Source: Opitutaceae bacterium (GTDB lineage Bacteria > Verrucomicrobiota > Verrucomicrobiia > Opitutales > Opitutaceae). Taken from it: 64,000 nt of DNA. The translations under genes and the position numbers were made by a program. The DNA lies in assembly GCA_019455245.1 (NCBI GenBank), contig JACFMR010000002.1, forward strand, positions 62,001 to 126,000, given 5' to 3'. The notes under the pieces are model-generated. The model did no database searches and was not told the origin of the DNA. It saw only the letters and a program-made list of their open reading frames with translations. This document shows, piece by piece, positions 1-7,907 of the stretch (position 1 is its first letter; each line of letters opens with the position of its first letter).

Positions 1-83
1 AAATTCGTGCTCCAAGGTCGTGACCAAGAGGTCATGAAGGGCAAATGTCTGCAACCGCCGCACGAGCCTACCAGCGATAAAAA

Positions 84-112
84 AGCCGGGCGCCCCAAGC
101 GGGCGCCCGGCT
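84..112 (-). terminator. Intrinsic terminator (left twin)
   Basis: A 12-bp GC-rich stem (84-95 with 101-112) has a 5-nt loop. On the minus strand it is followed by a run of six T (the A run at 78-83). It sits just after the stop of the truncated gene at 130-528. Stem, position and flank closely resemble the terminator at 652-679. Confidence 0.85.
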
Positions 113-129
113 GTGGTTGTGTCGGCGTG

Positions 130-528
130 TTAGGGCGCCCGGTTCCGCTGGCCCGTGCGGACATGCGCCTGTTGCCAGGGAACACAGACGCCGATGACGC
201 GAATTCCACTGGTAACGCCCGCGATCAACCTTCCACTTGGCAGCGCCTCCGAACCGACAGGATCGACCTGGGTCCAGGGCGACCGGCTCCACAGCGCGAC
301 CTTGCGTCGGCCCTTCGGAGCCGCGTAGCCGTAGTCGGCCTCGGCGAGCATGCTGTAGCCATCCACCGGCAGGAAGTCCTCCACCGTTTCAGTCAGGCAA
401 AGAAGACCGGGGTTAATCCGCCTGATCGCAGCCCTCATGAGTACACCTTGGACGCTGTCCGGCTCACGCCAGGCAACATTCCAAACGAGCATTCGTATGC
501 AGTCCCCAGGACCAGCGGGGTCATTCAT
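130..528 (-). pseudogene. Truncated endonuclease/exonuclease/phosphatase (EEP) family protein
   Basis: The 132-aa product begins like an EEP-superfamily enzyme: MLVWNVAW near residue 13, then LLCLTETVEDF with the metal-binding Glu typical of the N-terminal half, then ALWSRSPW. EEP domains usually need about 230-280 residues. The downstream catalytic Asp/His motifs are missing because the frame stops soon after a VCVPWQ segment and runs into a strong terminator. I read it as a 3'-truncated remnant. The start could be residue 1 (ATG at 528) or Met13 (ATG at 492), which fits EEP proteins better. Family is likely; function is probably lost. Confidence 0.5.
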
Positions 529-651
529 GGGGACGATGCGATCACAATCTGGTCACGTATGGTCATGCAACAAATCCACAAAGCCTGGAACATTGCGCGC
601 ACACCATTCGCCCGTGGACGAAGCGGTGCAAGCGCACCTTTCTCTAAAAAA

Positions 652-679
652 AACCGGGTGCCCGCATGGGCACCCGGTT
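652..679 (-). terminator. Intrinsic terminator (right twin)
   Basis: A perfect 12-bp stem (652-663 with 668-679) has a GCAT loop, followed on the minus strand by eight T (the A run at 646-653). It lies about 50 nt past the stop of the minus-strand gene at 728-1198. The flanking GTGGYTGTG...TGTTAGG sequence resembles the flank of the terminator at 84-112. Confidence 0.9.
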
Positions 680-727
680 GTGGCTGTGGCGTGGTCGGCC
701 TGTTAGGCAGGGTGTTATCTGCTACCT

Positions 728-1198
728 CTAATTCACGAGGTTCGGATAGAACACCCCGAAACTCCTACCGATAACCGGCAAGAGCGGAGAAAGCTCATTT
801 TTTCCGTCTTTGCGGTCTTTAAGGTGAAGCATGCGCTTGAGACTGGCTTGGCCTTTGGCCTGAACCTCGACCACCACACCATGCTCGACCGGATCTTCAT
901 CTTTGTTGGATTCGATTCGCACGGGATAAAAAATCACCGCTCCATCACAGTCATGTTGTTTGAGCATGTTCTGAGCATGCAGCACCAGGTTCGGATCAGG
1001 TTCTGCCGTGCGCACTGGGGGCAGATGCATGATGATTTGTGGCATAAATCCGGCGTAGCCGGTCACGACCGGGTGGGCGTTGCAGATTTCGAGCTCTGAG
1101 AAGAACTGACGCGCATTATTATGCGCTTCTTTCATGATCTCAAAAATGCGGTCTTCGTAGCGGCGCTTGGTAGTGTCCTTAGAATTTTTTGGGTTCAT
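728..1198 (-). CDS. Hypothetical protein, unrecognised
   Basis: A 156-aa protein starting MNPKNSKDTTKRRYED. I chose the ATG at 1196-1198 because the residues upstream in the same frame look non-coding. The middle has HPVVTGYAGFMPQIIMHLPP and a later GVVVEVQAKG segment; I see no signal peptide or membrane segment. The start lacks a strong ribosome binding site. Base composition is less GC-rich than the core genes, and the gene sits in the degenerate border region, so acquisition by transfer is plausible. I do not recognise the family. Confidence 0.5.
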   Translation of the reverse strand: MNPKNSKDTTKRRYEDRIFEIMKEAHNNARQFFSELEICNAHPVVTGYAGFMPQIIMHLPPVRTAEPDPNLVLHAQNMLKQHDCDGAVIFYPVRIESNKDEDPVEHGVVVEVQAKGQASLKRMLHLKDRKDGKNELSPLLPVIGRSFGVFYPNLVN

Positions 1199-1391
1199 AG
1201 GACCAAGGGTTACGTGCAGCCAAGTCCGCCTGTGAGGCAGTCGTTGCTTGTGCGGGCAGTGCTTGGTCAGATCGGTTGGACGGACGGCAAAGCATGATTC
1301 CGTGAGCCGCGATGAACACCATTGCGGCACCGGCGGTTCCTGCTTTCAACGGGTATAGCCGCAACATCAGCGATAGGCATATTCCGCCAGC

Positions 1392-1425
1392 GCGGCCCAC
1401 GGAAACGTGGGCCGCCCGATTTTTT
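1392..1425 (+). terminator. Orphan intrinsic terminator
   Basis: A 10-bp stem, GCGGCCCACG with CGTGGGCCGC, is closed by a GAAA tetraloop and followed by six T at 1420-1425. It is well formed for the plus strand, yet no plus-strand gene ends just upstream, which suggests a gene was lost or that the terminator ends an unseen transcript. Confidence 0.75.
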
Positions 1426-1693
1426 GCCCCCCCTTAATGGTTACACGCCGAGCATCTGTGCGAATGGCGGCGAATCGTGTGGAGAAGAGATTAGGCGGAT
1501 ATCCGCCCGGAGGTGCGGCTTCGCTTTGTTTAGGACCCTGCGGTTGGCCACCGCCAATGCATCCAAGGATGCTATTTCGCGCCATTCTGGCGCCAAAATT
1601 AATGTCGTTAAGGCACAGGAAAACTCAAAAAGTGTCCAAGAAGTGTCCAAGTGGCGTTCCCGGAAAAATTCTTCATAGGTAAAAACGAGCTTT

Positions 1694-1740
1694 ACCAAAG
1701 GATTATGAGTCCTCTGCTCTAACCGTTGAGCTACAGGCCC
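1694..1740 (-). pseudogene. tRNA(CAT) 5' fragment
   Basis: Read on the minus strand, this 47-nt stretch matches the start of a bacterial elongator Met/Ile2-type tRNA: acceptor GGGCCTG, D arm GCTCAACGGTTAGAGC, anticodon arm GGACTCATAATCC with CAT at 1705-1707. It reaches the variable loop and then departs. There is no TTCRA T-loop and no 3' acceptor strand pairing with GGGCCTG. It is therefore a truncated, non-functional tRNA gene. Confidence 0.75.
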
Positions 1741-1770
1741 GGTTGAGGGAGATTTGTCAGGATGACGCGG
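1719..1770. repeat. Direct repeat containing tRNA 5' end, copy 1
   Basis: Starting at TAACCGTTGAGCTACAGG, about 50 nt recur at 1863-1916 with a few substitutions. The repeated unit joins the tRNA 5' end to the same flanking sequence (GGTTGAGGG...GATTTGTCAGG), so it is a duplication of a genomic segment and not two independent tRNA genes. Confidence 0.7.
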
Positions 1771-1862
1771 GTGTCGAGTCAATCGCGCGATCGCAGAGGA
1801 CCTGCCGTCCTCTGTGCCGTTTCCCATCGGGAAACGGGTTGTCGGCGCTGCGCGCCTCGGAA

Positions 1863-1916
1863 CTAACCGTTGAGCTACAGGCCCGGTTGAGGGGAAGATT
1901 TGTCAGGGTGGCGCGG
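1863..1916. repeat. Direct repeat containing tRNA 5' end, copy 2
   Basis: Second copy of the repeat at 1719-1770. Only the acceptor 5' strand and part of the D arm remain; the similarity stops inside the D arm. The pair, separated by about 90 nt, is consistent with a duplicated insertion junction. Confidence 0.7.
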
Positions 1917-1928
1917 GGCTGGGCTGGG

Positions 1929-3602
1929 TCAGCGCATGGTGTCCAGAATCGCCGGGGTGAGCAGGTCCGCCACCAGCGTGTGGCCGGCGTCGGAGGGGTG
2001 CACCCCGTCGAGGAGGAGCGACGGCGCATCCGGGTGGGCGGCGTAGGCGGCGTTGATGTCCACGAGCGGGACTTGCTCGCCGGCGGCGAGCTCGCGGATG
2101 AGCTGGTTGTAGGCATCGAGCCGCGGACGGTTGAATCCTTCAACATCCTGTGGGTCGTAGGGCGGCCGGCCGTAGCGGTCGCGGATTTTGTCGCTCCAAT
2201 ACACGCGGTTCGTGGTCATGAGGATGACGCGCGTGCCGCGCTCGCGCAGGGTGCGCACCATCTGGCGCAGGTTGGCGGCGAACTCCGCGGGCGGCGCCCG
2301 CGGTGCCGTGGCCGGCGGATCCTGCCAGACGTCGACGGCGGAGTCGTTGAGGCCAAACTGAATCACGACGAGCCGCGGGGCGAAGGCCAGCACGTCGGTC
2401 TCAAACCGCGCCAGCGCGTCGCGCGTGGTGTTGCCGGGCACGCCCTGGTTGGCAACGGCCAGGGTGGAGCCCGCGGCTTCCAAACGCTGCTGCACCCGGA
2501 TCGCGGCGGGTTCGCGCACCTCGCCGGGGCGGCGCGCGGTGGTCGAATCGCCGAACATGATCGCCACCGGCGGCAATGGGATCGAAGCGCCGGCAATGGC
2601 CGTTTGCGCGAGGCGCAAGCGCACGTCGCCCTGCATGGAGGTGATCCAGAGTTCGCCGGGCCGGCGTTCGTGGAGATAAGGATAGGCCACGCGCCACCAC
2701 TGACCCGCCGGGCGCGGCTGCGGGTAATCCGCCGCGAGAATGCAAGGCGCGGACCAGGTGCGGGCTTCGTCGGTGGAAAACGCGATCGCCAGCTCGTCGC
2801 GTTTGGTGCGGTCACGGGGATCGTAGCGCGGGGGCGGATTCCACAGCAGCGCGATGGTGCCGTCGGCCAGCCGGTAAAGCTGGGCGCAGCAGGAAACCGA
2901 AGGCACCCGCGAGGGTTGAAAGTCACGCCACGTGAGCCCGCCGTCGACCGACACGGCCTCGTATAAAAATCCCGTCTCGGTGCGCATGAGCAGGTAGAGC
3001 GAACCGTCGCGGCGCTCGACCACCGTGCCTTCGCAGGAACCGGCGTGATCGTGCTGAACGCCGCCGATATCGAGCGTGTTGCTGCGCCGCCAGGTGACGC
3101 CGTCGTCATCGCTCACCAGCGTATACGTGGCGTGCCGCCATTCCGGAATGACCTCCTGCGCCACCAGCACGAGCCGACCGGTCCGCGTCTCGATCAGCGA
3201 GTGGATGCAACCGCACCAAGGCCGGTTGAGCAAAATGGGTTCGTCCCACGTACAGCCGTCGTCCCGGCTGCGGCAGACATAGGTCGGCAGGATCCATTGC
3301 GCGAACTCCGCCGGCGGACCGCCCCAGCGAAAACCCGGCGCGTGGGATTTTTCGGCGAGGTTGATCCACGCCGCCACGACGGTGCCGCGGCGGGTGCGCA
3401 GCAACGCGCGCTCGGTGCTTGTTTCGAACCGCTCCGGCTGACGAAAGAGCGGATGAGCGGTCCATGTGCGGCCCTCGTCATGGCTGACGTGCGCGTGCCG
3501 CGCGTCGAAGGTCAGCACGCCGCCGTCGGCCGTGTTGACGAACGGGCCTTGGTGCGAAAACGGCAGGCGCTCGCCGGCCGGGTGAAGCGCAAGCTGGGGC
3601 AT
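1929..3602 (-). CDS. Sialidase-like (BNR) / SGNH hydrolase fusion protein
   Basis: A 557-aa protein with two modules. Residues about 30-320 carry repeated Asp-box motifs (SHDEGRTW, SRDDGCTW, SDDDGVTW, SVDGGLTW, STDEARTW), typical of the sialidase/neuraminidase six-bladed beta-propeller. Residues about 345-557 are an SGNH/GDSL hydrolase: block I GDST at 351-354, block III GLND at 417-420, and DGVH with the catalytic Asp532/His535 pair. The likely role is removing a sugar and an acyl ester from the same glycan. No signal peptide is visible from the chosen ATG at 3602; an in-frame GTG lies at 3662. It is transcribed alone. Confidence 0.8.
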   Translation of the reverse strand: MPQLALHPAGERLPFSHQGPFVNTADGGVLTFDARHAHVSHDEGRTWTAHPLFRQPERFETSTERALLRTRRGTVVAAWINLAEKSHAPGFRWGGPPAEFAQWILPTYVCRSRDDGCTWDEPILLNRPWCGCIHSLIETRTGRLVLVAQEVIPEWRHATYTLVSDDDGVTWRRSNTLDIGGVQHDHAGSCEGTVVERRDGSLYLLMRTETGFLYEAVSVDGGLTWRDFQPSRVPSVSCCAQLYRLADGTIALLWNPPPRYDPRDRTKRDELAIAFSTDEARTWSAPCILAADYPQPRPAGQWWRVAYPYLHERRPGELWITSMQGDVRLRLAQTAIAGASIPLPPVAIMFGDSTTARRPGEVREPAAIRVQQRLEAAGSTLAVANQGVPGNTTRDALARFETDVLAFAPRLVVIQFGLNDSAVDVWQDPPATAPRAPPAEFAANLRQMVRTLRERGTRVILMTTNRVYWSDKIRDRYGRPPYDPQDVEGFNRPRLDAYNQLIRELAAGEQVPLVDINAAYAAHPDAPSLLLDGVHPSDAGHTLVADLLTPAILDTMR

Positions 3603-3903
3603 GCCGGCAGAACAACGTGAGCCGGCGCGCTTGGCGAGTGGCGAAAGGCGGCGGCACGGCACCTCATTTTCGCATGAGTTTGGACAAGCAACGCGTAGAC
3701 GTTACCGGCCGACGCGACTAGAATGCATCTGTGTCGTGCGTCCGGCCATTTGGTAAGACTCATCCCGCTGACCAGCGGAATGGAGGGCGCTGTGTGATCG
3801 CTGGAGGCGGGGCATTGCACCAGGTCCCGAACCAACGGGTGGCATTGACCCGCGCATCTGAATCAAAGCCCCTTGAACCCGCGGGCGTCAAAGGAGCTTC
3901 CGG
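3603..3903. promoter_or_regulatory. Divergent intergenic region before the sensor kinase
   Basis: About 300 nt separate the hydrolase from the kinase operon, so both promoters should lie here. A small hairpin, CCGCTG-AC-CAGCGG, sits at 3765-3778. AAGGAG at 3891-3896 is an ideal ribosome binding site seven bases before the kinase ATG at 3904. I cannot assign -35/-10 boxes with confidence. Confidence 0.4.
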
Positions 3904-5766
3904 ATGATCCGCAAGACCGTAGGACGCAAGCTGACGACCGCGGTGGGGCTTACCGTGCTGCTCATCGTCAGCGCCTTTGCCTACGTCAACATCCGCTCAT
4001 ACGAGAACAGCCTCCTCGCGGAGGTCGAGCGGCACGCGATCCAGATCAGCCAGACCGTCAAATCGTCCACCGAGTACGACATGCTGCTGAACGAGCCCAA
4101 CCGCATCCACGAAATCATCCGGCGTCTCGGCGAGGAGGATAGCATCGAGCGCATCCGGATCATGAACAAGGCAGGGGAGATCACCTACTCCACGGACGTC
4201 GATGAAATCGGCAAGACCGTCAACTCCCGGGCGGAGAGTTGCAGCCGCTGCCATGACGTCGATCCACCGCTCGAACGTTTGGAAATGAAGGCGCGGACCC
4301 GTGTCTTCAGGCGTCCCGACGACAGCAGCCGTGCGCTGGGGGTCATCACGCCGATTTACAACCAGCCCTCGTGCTGGACGGCGGCCTGTCACGCGCACCC
4401 GCAATCGCGGACGGTCCTGGGCGTCTTCGACGTCGTCATGCCGCTAGCTGCGGTCGACGCGGACCTGCGTGTCGGGCGGATCGAGATAGTCGTCTTTGCG
4501 GCCAGTGCCTTCCTCGCGCTGAGTCTCATCACCGCCTTCTTTGTGCGGCGCTGGGTGAGCGTACCAGTCAAACAGTTGGTCGCGGCGACCCAGCGCGTGG
4601 CCGGCGGCGATCTCAGCCAGGCCATCGACGAGACCCGCCGGGACGAGATCGGCCAGCTTGCGCGGTCCTTCAACCACATGACACGGAAGATTTCGGAGGC
4701 GCGCCTGCAGCTGGTGCAGTCCGACAAACTGGCCTCGCTGGGCCGCCTCGCCGCGGGCGTCGCCCATGAGATCAACAATCCCCTGACGGGAGTGCTGACC
4801 TACAGCAGCATGATGCTCAAGCGGGCGCGCAACTCCGACGAGCAGGCAGACCTCAAGATCATCGTCCGCGAGACCATCCGCTGCCGTGACATCGTCAAGA
4901 GCCTGCTCGACTTCGCCCGCCAGACCGTGCCGACCAAACGGGAGTCCGACATCAATGAGGCGATCCTGCGCGCCAGCTCGGTCGTCGAGCGCCAGCTCTC
5001 CCTGAGCCGCATCGTTGTCACGAAAGACCTGCAACCGGGCCTCCCGCGGCCGGTCATGGACGCGAACCAGATGGAACAGGTGTTTATGAACCTGATCGTG
5101 AATGCCGCGGACGCGATCGGCCCGGAAGGTGGCACGATCACACTGCGCTCATCGGTGGTGAGCCTCTCGCCAGTCGGCGTTGTGCAGATCAAGCAGGCGA
5201 TTTGCCCGAAGCGGCACAACCTGATCGACAGCGAGGTGCGGTTCGAAGGCAAACCGTCGATCCGCATCAAGGTGCGCTGCGAGGGCCAGGAGGGATTCAT
5301 CCACCTTGATCCGGTGTATGGAAACGCCGCCCATCGCCACGGGTTCATTTGCGAGGATCTGGCCAAGGCCCAGTTTGTCTGCCCCGAATGCTCGGCCTCC
5401 CTGATCAGTGAAGGGACGACCTGTCCGCGCTGCGGCGGCCCCGTCCTGGCCTTTGAGGCTCCGCCCAAGGGCCTCGTGGAAACCTGCATGCAGAAAAAAT
5501 GCGGCTGGCAACGATGGGCGGACATCGACGCGGCCGGCGATCGCGAATTCATCGAGATTCAGGTCCGCGACACCGGCTGCGGCATCTCTCCCGAGGAGCT
5601 GGTGGAGATTTACGAGCCATTCTATTCCACAAAAGGCGCCAAGGGCACGGGCCTCGGGCTCTCGGTGGTCTGGGGCATCATCGACAGTCACAACGGCTCC
5701 ATCAACGTGGAGAGCGTGAGGGGGCGGGGCACCACGTTTACCGTCCGCATCCCCGTCAAACCATGA
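3904..5766 (+). CDS. Membrane sensor histidine kinase with CxxCH-type sensor and zinc-ribbon insertion
   Basis: 620 aa. Two membrane helices (about 10-29 and 193-214) flank a sensor region holding CSRCH (113-117), a c-type heme-binding signature, and a second C157-x4-C162-H163 motif. A HAMP linker (about 213-265) precedes the dimerisation domain with phospho-acceptor His288 (GVAHEINNPL). The ATPase domain has its N-box near 391-405 and G-boxes DTGCG (556-560) and GTGLGL (581-586). About 110 residues (430-540) are inserted between them, carrying nine cysteines including CPEC (493-496) and CPRC (507-510). It probably senses redox state or a ligand through heme. The stop overlaps the next gene (ATGA). 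Confidence 0.85.
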   Translation: MIRKTVGRKLTTAVGLTVLLIVSAFAYVNIRSYENSLLAEVERHAIQISQTVKSSTEYDMLLNEPNRIHEIIRRLGEEDSIERIRIMNKAGEITYSTDVDEIGKTVNSRAESCSRCHDVDPPLERLEMKARTRVFRRPDDSSRALGVITPIYNQPSCWTAACHAHPQSRTVLGVFDVVMPLAAVDADLRVGRIEIVVFAASAFLALSLITAFFVRRWVSVPVKQLVAATQRVAGGDLSQAIDETRRDEIGQLARSFNHMTRKISEARLQLVQSDKLASLGRLAAGVAHEINNPLTGVLTYSSMMLKRARNSDEQADLKIIVRETIRCRDIVKSLLDFARQTVPTKRESDINEAILRASSVVERQLSLSRIVVTKDLQPGLPRPVMDANQMEQVFMNLIVNAADAIGPEGGTITLRSSVVSLSPVGVVQIKQAICPKRHNLIDSEVRFEGKPSIRIKVRCEGQEGFIHLDPVYGNAAHRHGFICEDLAKAQFVCPECSASLISEGTTCPRCGGPVLAFEAPPKGLVETCMQKKCGWQRWADIDAAGDREFIEIQVRDTGCGISPEELVEIYEPFYSTKGAKGTGLGLSVVWGIIDSHNGSINVESVRGRGTTFTVRIPVKP

Positions 5767-6581
5767 ACTCCGGGCGCGACATTCTCGTGATCGACGACGA
5801 GCCGGTGGTCCTGCAGGGCGTGGCGCGAATCTGCCGCGACGAAGGCCTGTCCATCGAGACGGCGGGCGGCGGCGTGGCCGGCCTGCAGCGGCTCGGGCAA
5901 CACGCCTACCGGCTGATCCTTTGCGACATCATGATGGAGGATCTGGACGGCTTCGGATTTCTGGCGGAATGCCGCCGCCGGGGTTGTCGCTCCCCCATCG
6001 TCCTCGCCTCGGGCTATGCCACCGGGGAGAATGCCATCCGCTCCCTGCAATGCGGAGCCTTTGACTACATGGCGAAGCCGTTTACCGCGGATGAGCTGCT
6101 GGCCGTCATCCGGCGGGCGCTCAATTACAGCGCCCTTTTGGCGGAGCATCTGGAAGCGTGGCCGACAATCGCGCCCCGGACCGCAAACATCCACCACCTC
6201 GGCCGGGTGAGCTGGGCGACGTCGAAGCCGGAGGGCACGGTGGTCATCGGCGTCGACGGCCTCTTCGTCAAGACGATCCAGGGTTTGCGGAGCGTCGAGC
6301 TCGCGCCCGTCGGCGCCCACCTTGTGCAGGGGATGGGGTGCGCGACGATCGTCTCGACCGACGGCCTCGCCCACAGCGTCATGTGCCCGGTGAGCGGACA
6401 GGTGCTCCAGGCTCACGCCGAGGCGGCGGCAGATTTTTCCATGATCGGGAAGGACCCGTTCGGCGCGGGCTGGCTCTACCGGCTGCTGCCCTCCGACTTG
6501 GAATACAGCTTCAGGTGTCTGACCTCCCCGTCGGATCCACCTGATCAGCGGCCCGTGCATCAAAAAGGAGTAACATCATGA
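5763..6581 (+). CDS. Response regulator with GcvH-like C-terminal domain
   Basis: 272 aa. The start overlaps the kinase stop as ATGA, so translation is probably coupled. Residues 1-125 are a CheY-like receiver: DD at 11-12, phospho-acceptor Asp55 (LCDIMMED) and Lys105 (AKPFT). Residues about 140-260 resemble glycine-cleavage H protein, ending in the CPVSGQVL turn. At the position of the lipoyl-lysine I find no Lys (the aligned segment is TDGLAHSVM), so it should not be lipoylated. There is no DNA-binding domain, so output is probably by protein contact. It may work with the membrane-anchored regulator that follows. Confidence 0.8.
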   Translation: MNSGRDILVIDDEPVVLQGVARICRDEGLSIETAGGGVAGLQRLGQHAYRLILCDIMMEDLDGFGFLAECRRRGCRSPIVLASGYATGENAIRSLQCGAFDYMAKPFTADELLAVIRRALNYSALLAEHLEAWPTIAPRTANIHHLGRVSWATSKPEGTVVIGVDGLFVKTIQGLRSVELAPVGAHLVQGMGCATIVSTDGLAHSVMCPVSGQVLQAHAEAAADFSMIGKDPFGAGWLYRLLPSDLEYSFRCLTSPSDPPDQRPVHQKGVTS

Positions 6582-7747
6582 TTATCGTAGTATTCGTTGT
6601 CTTCGCCCTCATAGCTTTCGCTGCCGATGTGGCGGCGCGCAAACTGCTCGAGCGAGTCCGCGCACATCGCCAGCTCCGGGAGCGGGAGCAGGCGCTGGCG
6701 GAGAGCCTGAAACTCAATTTTTCAAGCGAAGCCCGGACGCTCAAGCGCGTCGAGGTCGACCATCCCGGCGCACGCATCCTCTGTGTCGATGATGAGGAGA
6801 TCGTCCTGGACAGCTTCCGCAAGATACTCGTCCTGGACGGCTACTCGGTCGATACGGTGCAAACGGGACCGGAGGCACTCGGGCTCATCCAAACGCACCA
6901 CTACGATTTTGTTTTCACCGACCTGCGGATGCCTGACATGGACGGCGTCGAGGTGGCCAAATCCGTCAAACACATGCGTCCCGACATCGACGTGGTCATC
7001 ATCACGGGCTTCGCGACGGTCGAGACGGCGGTCGAGTGTATGAAATCCGGGGCCTTGGATTATGTGCAAAAGCCGTTCACCGAAGACGAACTGCGGGCGT
7101 TTGTGCGCAAGGCACTGATCAAGCGGCAGGATCAGATCGCGAAACGATTGCTGCCCAGGATTCGCATCACTCGTGGCACCGATGCGGGCGCAAACCTGGC
7201 AGGCGAATTTTCCATCCCCGGCGGGGTGTGGATTTCCCCAGGCCATTGCTGGACCGGCTTGTCGGAGGACGGCACGGCCCGCGTTGGGTTGGATGATTTT
7301 GCCAAGAAACTGATCGGCCGCGTGGATGCCTACGAAATGCCTGCGCCTGATGCCGTGGTGCGGGCGGGACAGCCGCTGTTTGCGGTCCGCCAAGGCACCC
7401 GCCGCATCCAATTTCTCGCCCCCGTCAGCGGACGCGTGGTCCGGGTCAATTCCGCCTTGCGCGCGATGAAGCAAAGCCCGGGGGTGAGCCCTTATCACAA
7501 CCACTGGGTCTGCGAGATTGCCGGAGACGATCTGGGGGTTGAAATCCCGACGCTCAAGATCGGCCGTTCAGCCGTGGCCCTGTTTCAAGAGGATATCGGT
7601 CGGTTCACCGCCTTGCTGCGCGAAACGGCCAAGGCGGAGTATCCGGGAGGTGTCACGGAACACGCCCTGTGCATCGGTGCGTTGGAAGCCTTGACCGATG
7701 ACCAGTGGAATCGGGTGGCCAGGGACTTCTTTGGCCGGTCCGGTTGA
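6578..7747 (+). CDS. Membrane-anchored response regulator with GcvH-like C-terminal domain
   Basis: 389 aa. It overlaps the previous stop (ATGA) and has a strong AAAAAGGAG ribosome binding site. Residues 1-20 form one hydrophobic helix (MIIVVFVVFALIAF), then a short charged coil, then a receiver domain at about 66-180 with Asp115 as phospho-acceptor (FTDLRMPD) and Lys165. Residues about 190-330 are GcvH-like (APVSGRVVRVN). The lipoyl-lysine position is occupied by Thr in a GTRRIQ segment, so the fold is kept without the cofactor site. A membrane-tethered receiver with no DNA-binding domain suggests local signalling at the membrane next to the kinase. Confidence 0.8.
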   Translation: MIIVVFVVFALIAFAADVAARKLLERVRAHRQLREREQALAESLKLNFSSEARTLKRVEVDHPGARILCVDDEEIVLDSFRKILVLDGYSVDTVQTGPEALGLIQTHHYDFVFTDLRMPDMDGVEVAKSVKHMRPDIDVVIITGFATVETAVECMKSGALDYVQKPFTEDELRAFVRKALIKRQDQIAKRLLPRIRITRGTDAGANLAGEFSIPGGVWISPGHCWTGLSEDGTARVGLDDFAKKLIGRVDAYEMPAPDAVVRAGQPLFAVRQGTRRIQFLAPVSGRVVRVNSALRAMKQSPGVSPYHNHWVCEIAGDDLGVEIPTLKIGRSAVALFQEDIGRFTALLRETAKAEYPGGVTEHALCIGALEALTDDQWNRVARDFFGRSG

Positions 7748-7800
7748 CCCGGCTTGGCCGGCGACTATCTGATGACACAATCCGGCATCAGCTCAGTCAC

Positions 7801-7825
7801 TCCCATGGTTCGAGCCACCATGGGA
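7801..7825. terminator. Candidate bidirectional terminator hairpin
   Basis: A 9-bp stem (TCCCATGGT with ACCATGGGA) and a 7-nt loop lie between the convergent ends of the two-component operon and the gene at 7908-9131. There is no T run, so termination activity is a guess from position and symmetry. Confidence 0.45.
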
Positions 7826-7907
7826 TGATGACGGTTTCGAATCAGACGAAGACCCCGCGTAGAAGGACGGTGGTCCATCGGACCAGATTGGAACTTCGCC
7901 GTTGGCT

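Larger units (their letters stand above)
1199..1928. other. Gene-poor border region
   Basis: I see no convincing gene here. It holds a plus-strand terminator (1392-1425) without an obvious gene, a broken tRNA copy (1694-1740), a hairpin at 1817-1837 (CCGTTTCCC with GGGAAACGG) and a second partial tRNA copy (from 1863). Part of it is more AT-rich than the surroundings. It looks like the scar of past insertions and deletions. Confidence 0.5.

Noticed and set aside
84..720. Integron attC-like sites (GCCTAAC/GTTAGGC words near the twin terminators)
   Set aside because: One GTTAGGC core is present near 710, but no matching partner core at the expected distance and no attC-type fold could be found; no integrase is in the window.
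1179..1366. Small minus-strand ORF with a hydrophobic stretch before the gene at 728-1198
   Set aside because: It overlaps the chosen start, lacks a clear ribosome binding site and resembles no known family.
1441..1827. 128-aa ORF containing a GPVAQRLEQRTHNPLV segment
   Set aside because: That segment is the well-known false translation of a tRNA gene; it is the broken tRNA at 1694-1740 read as protein.
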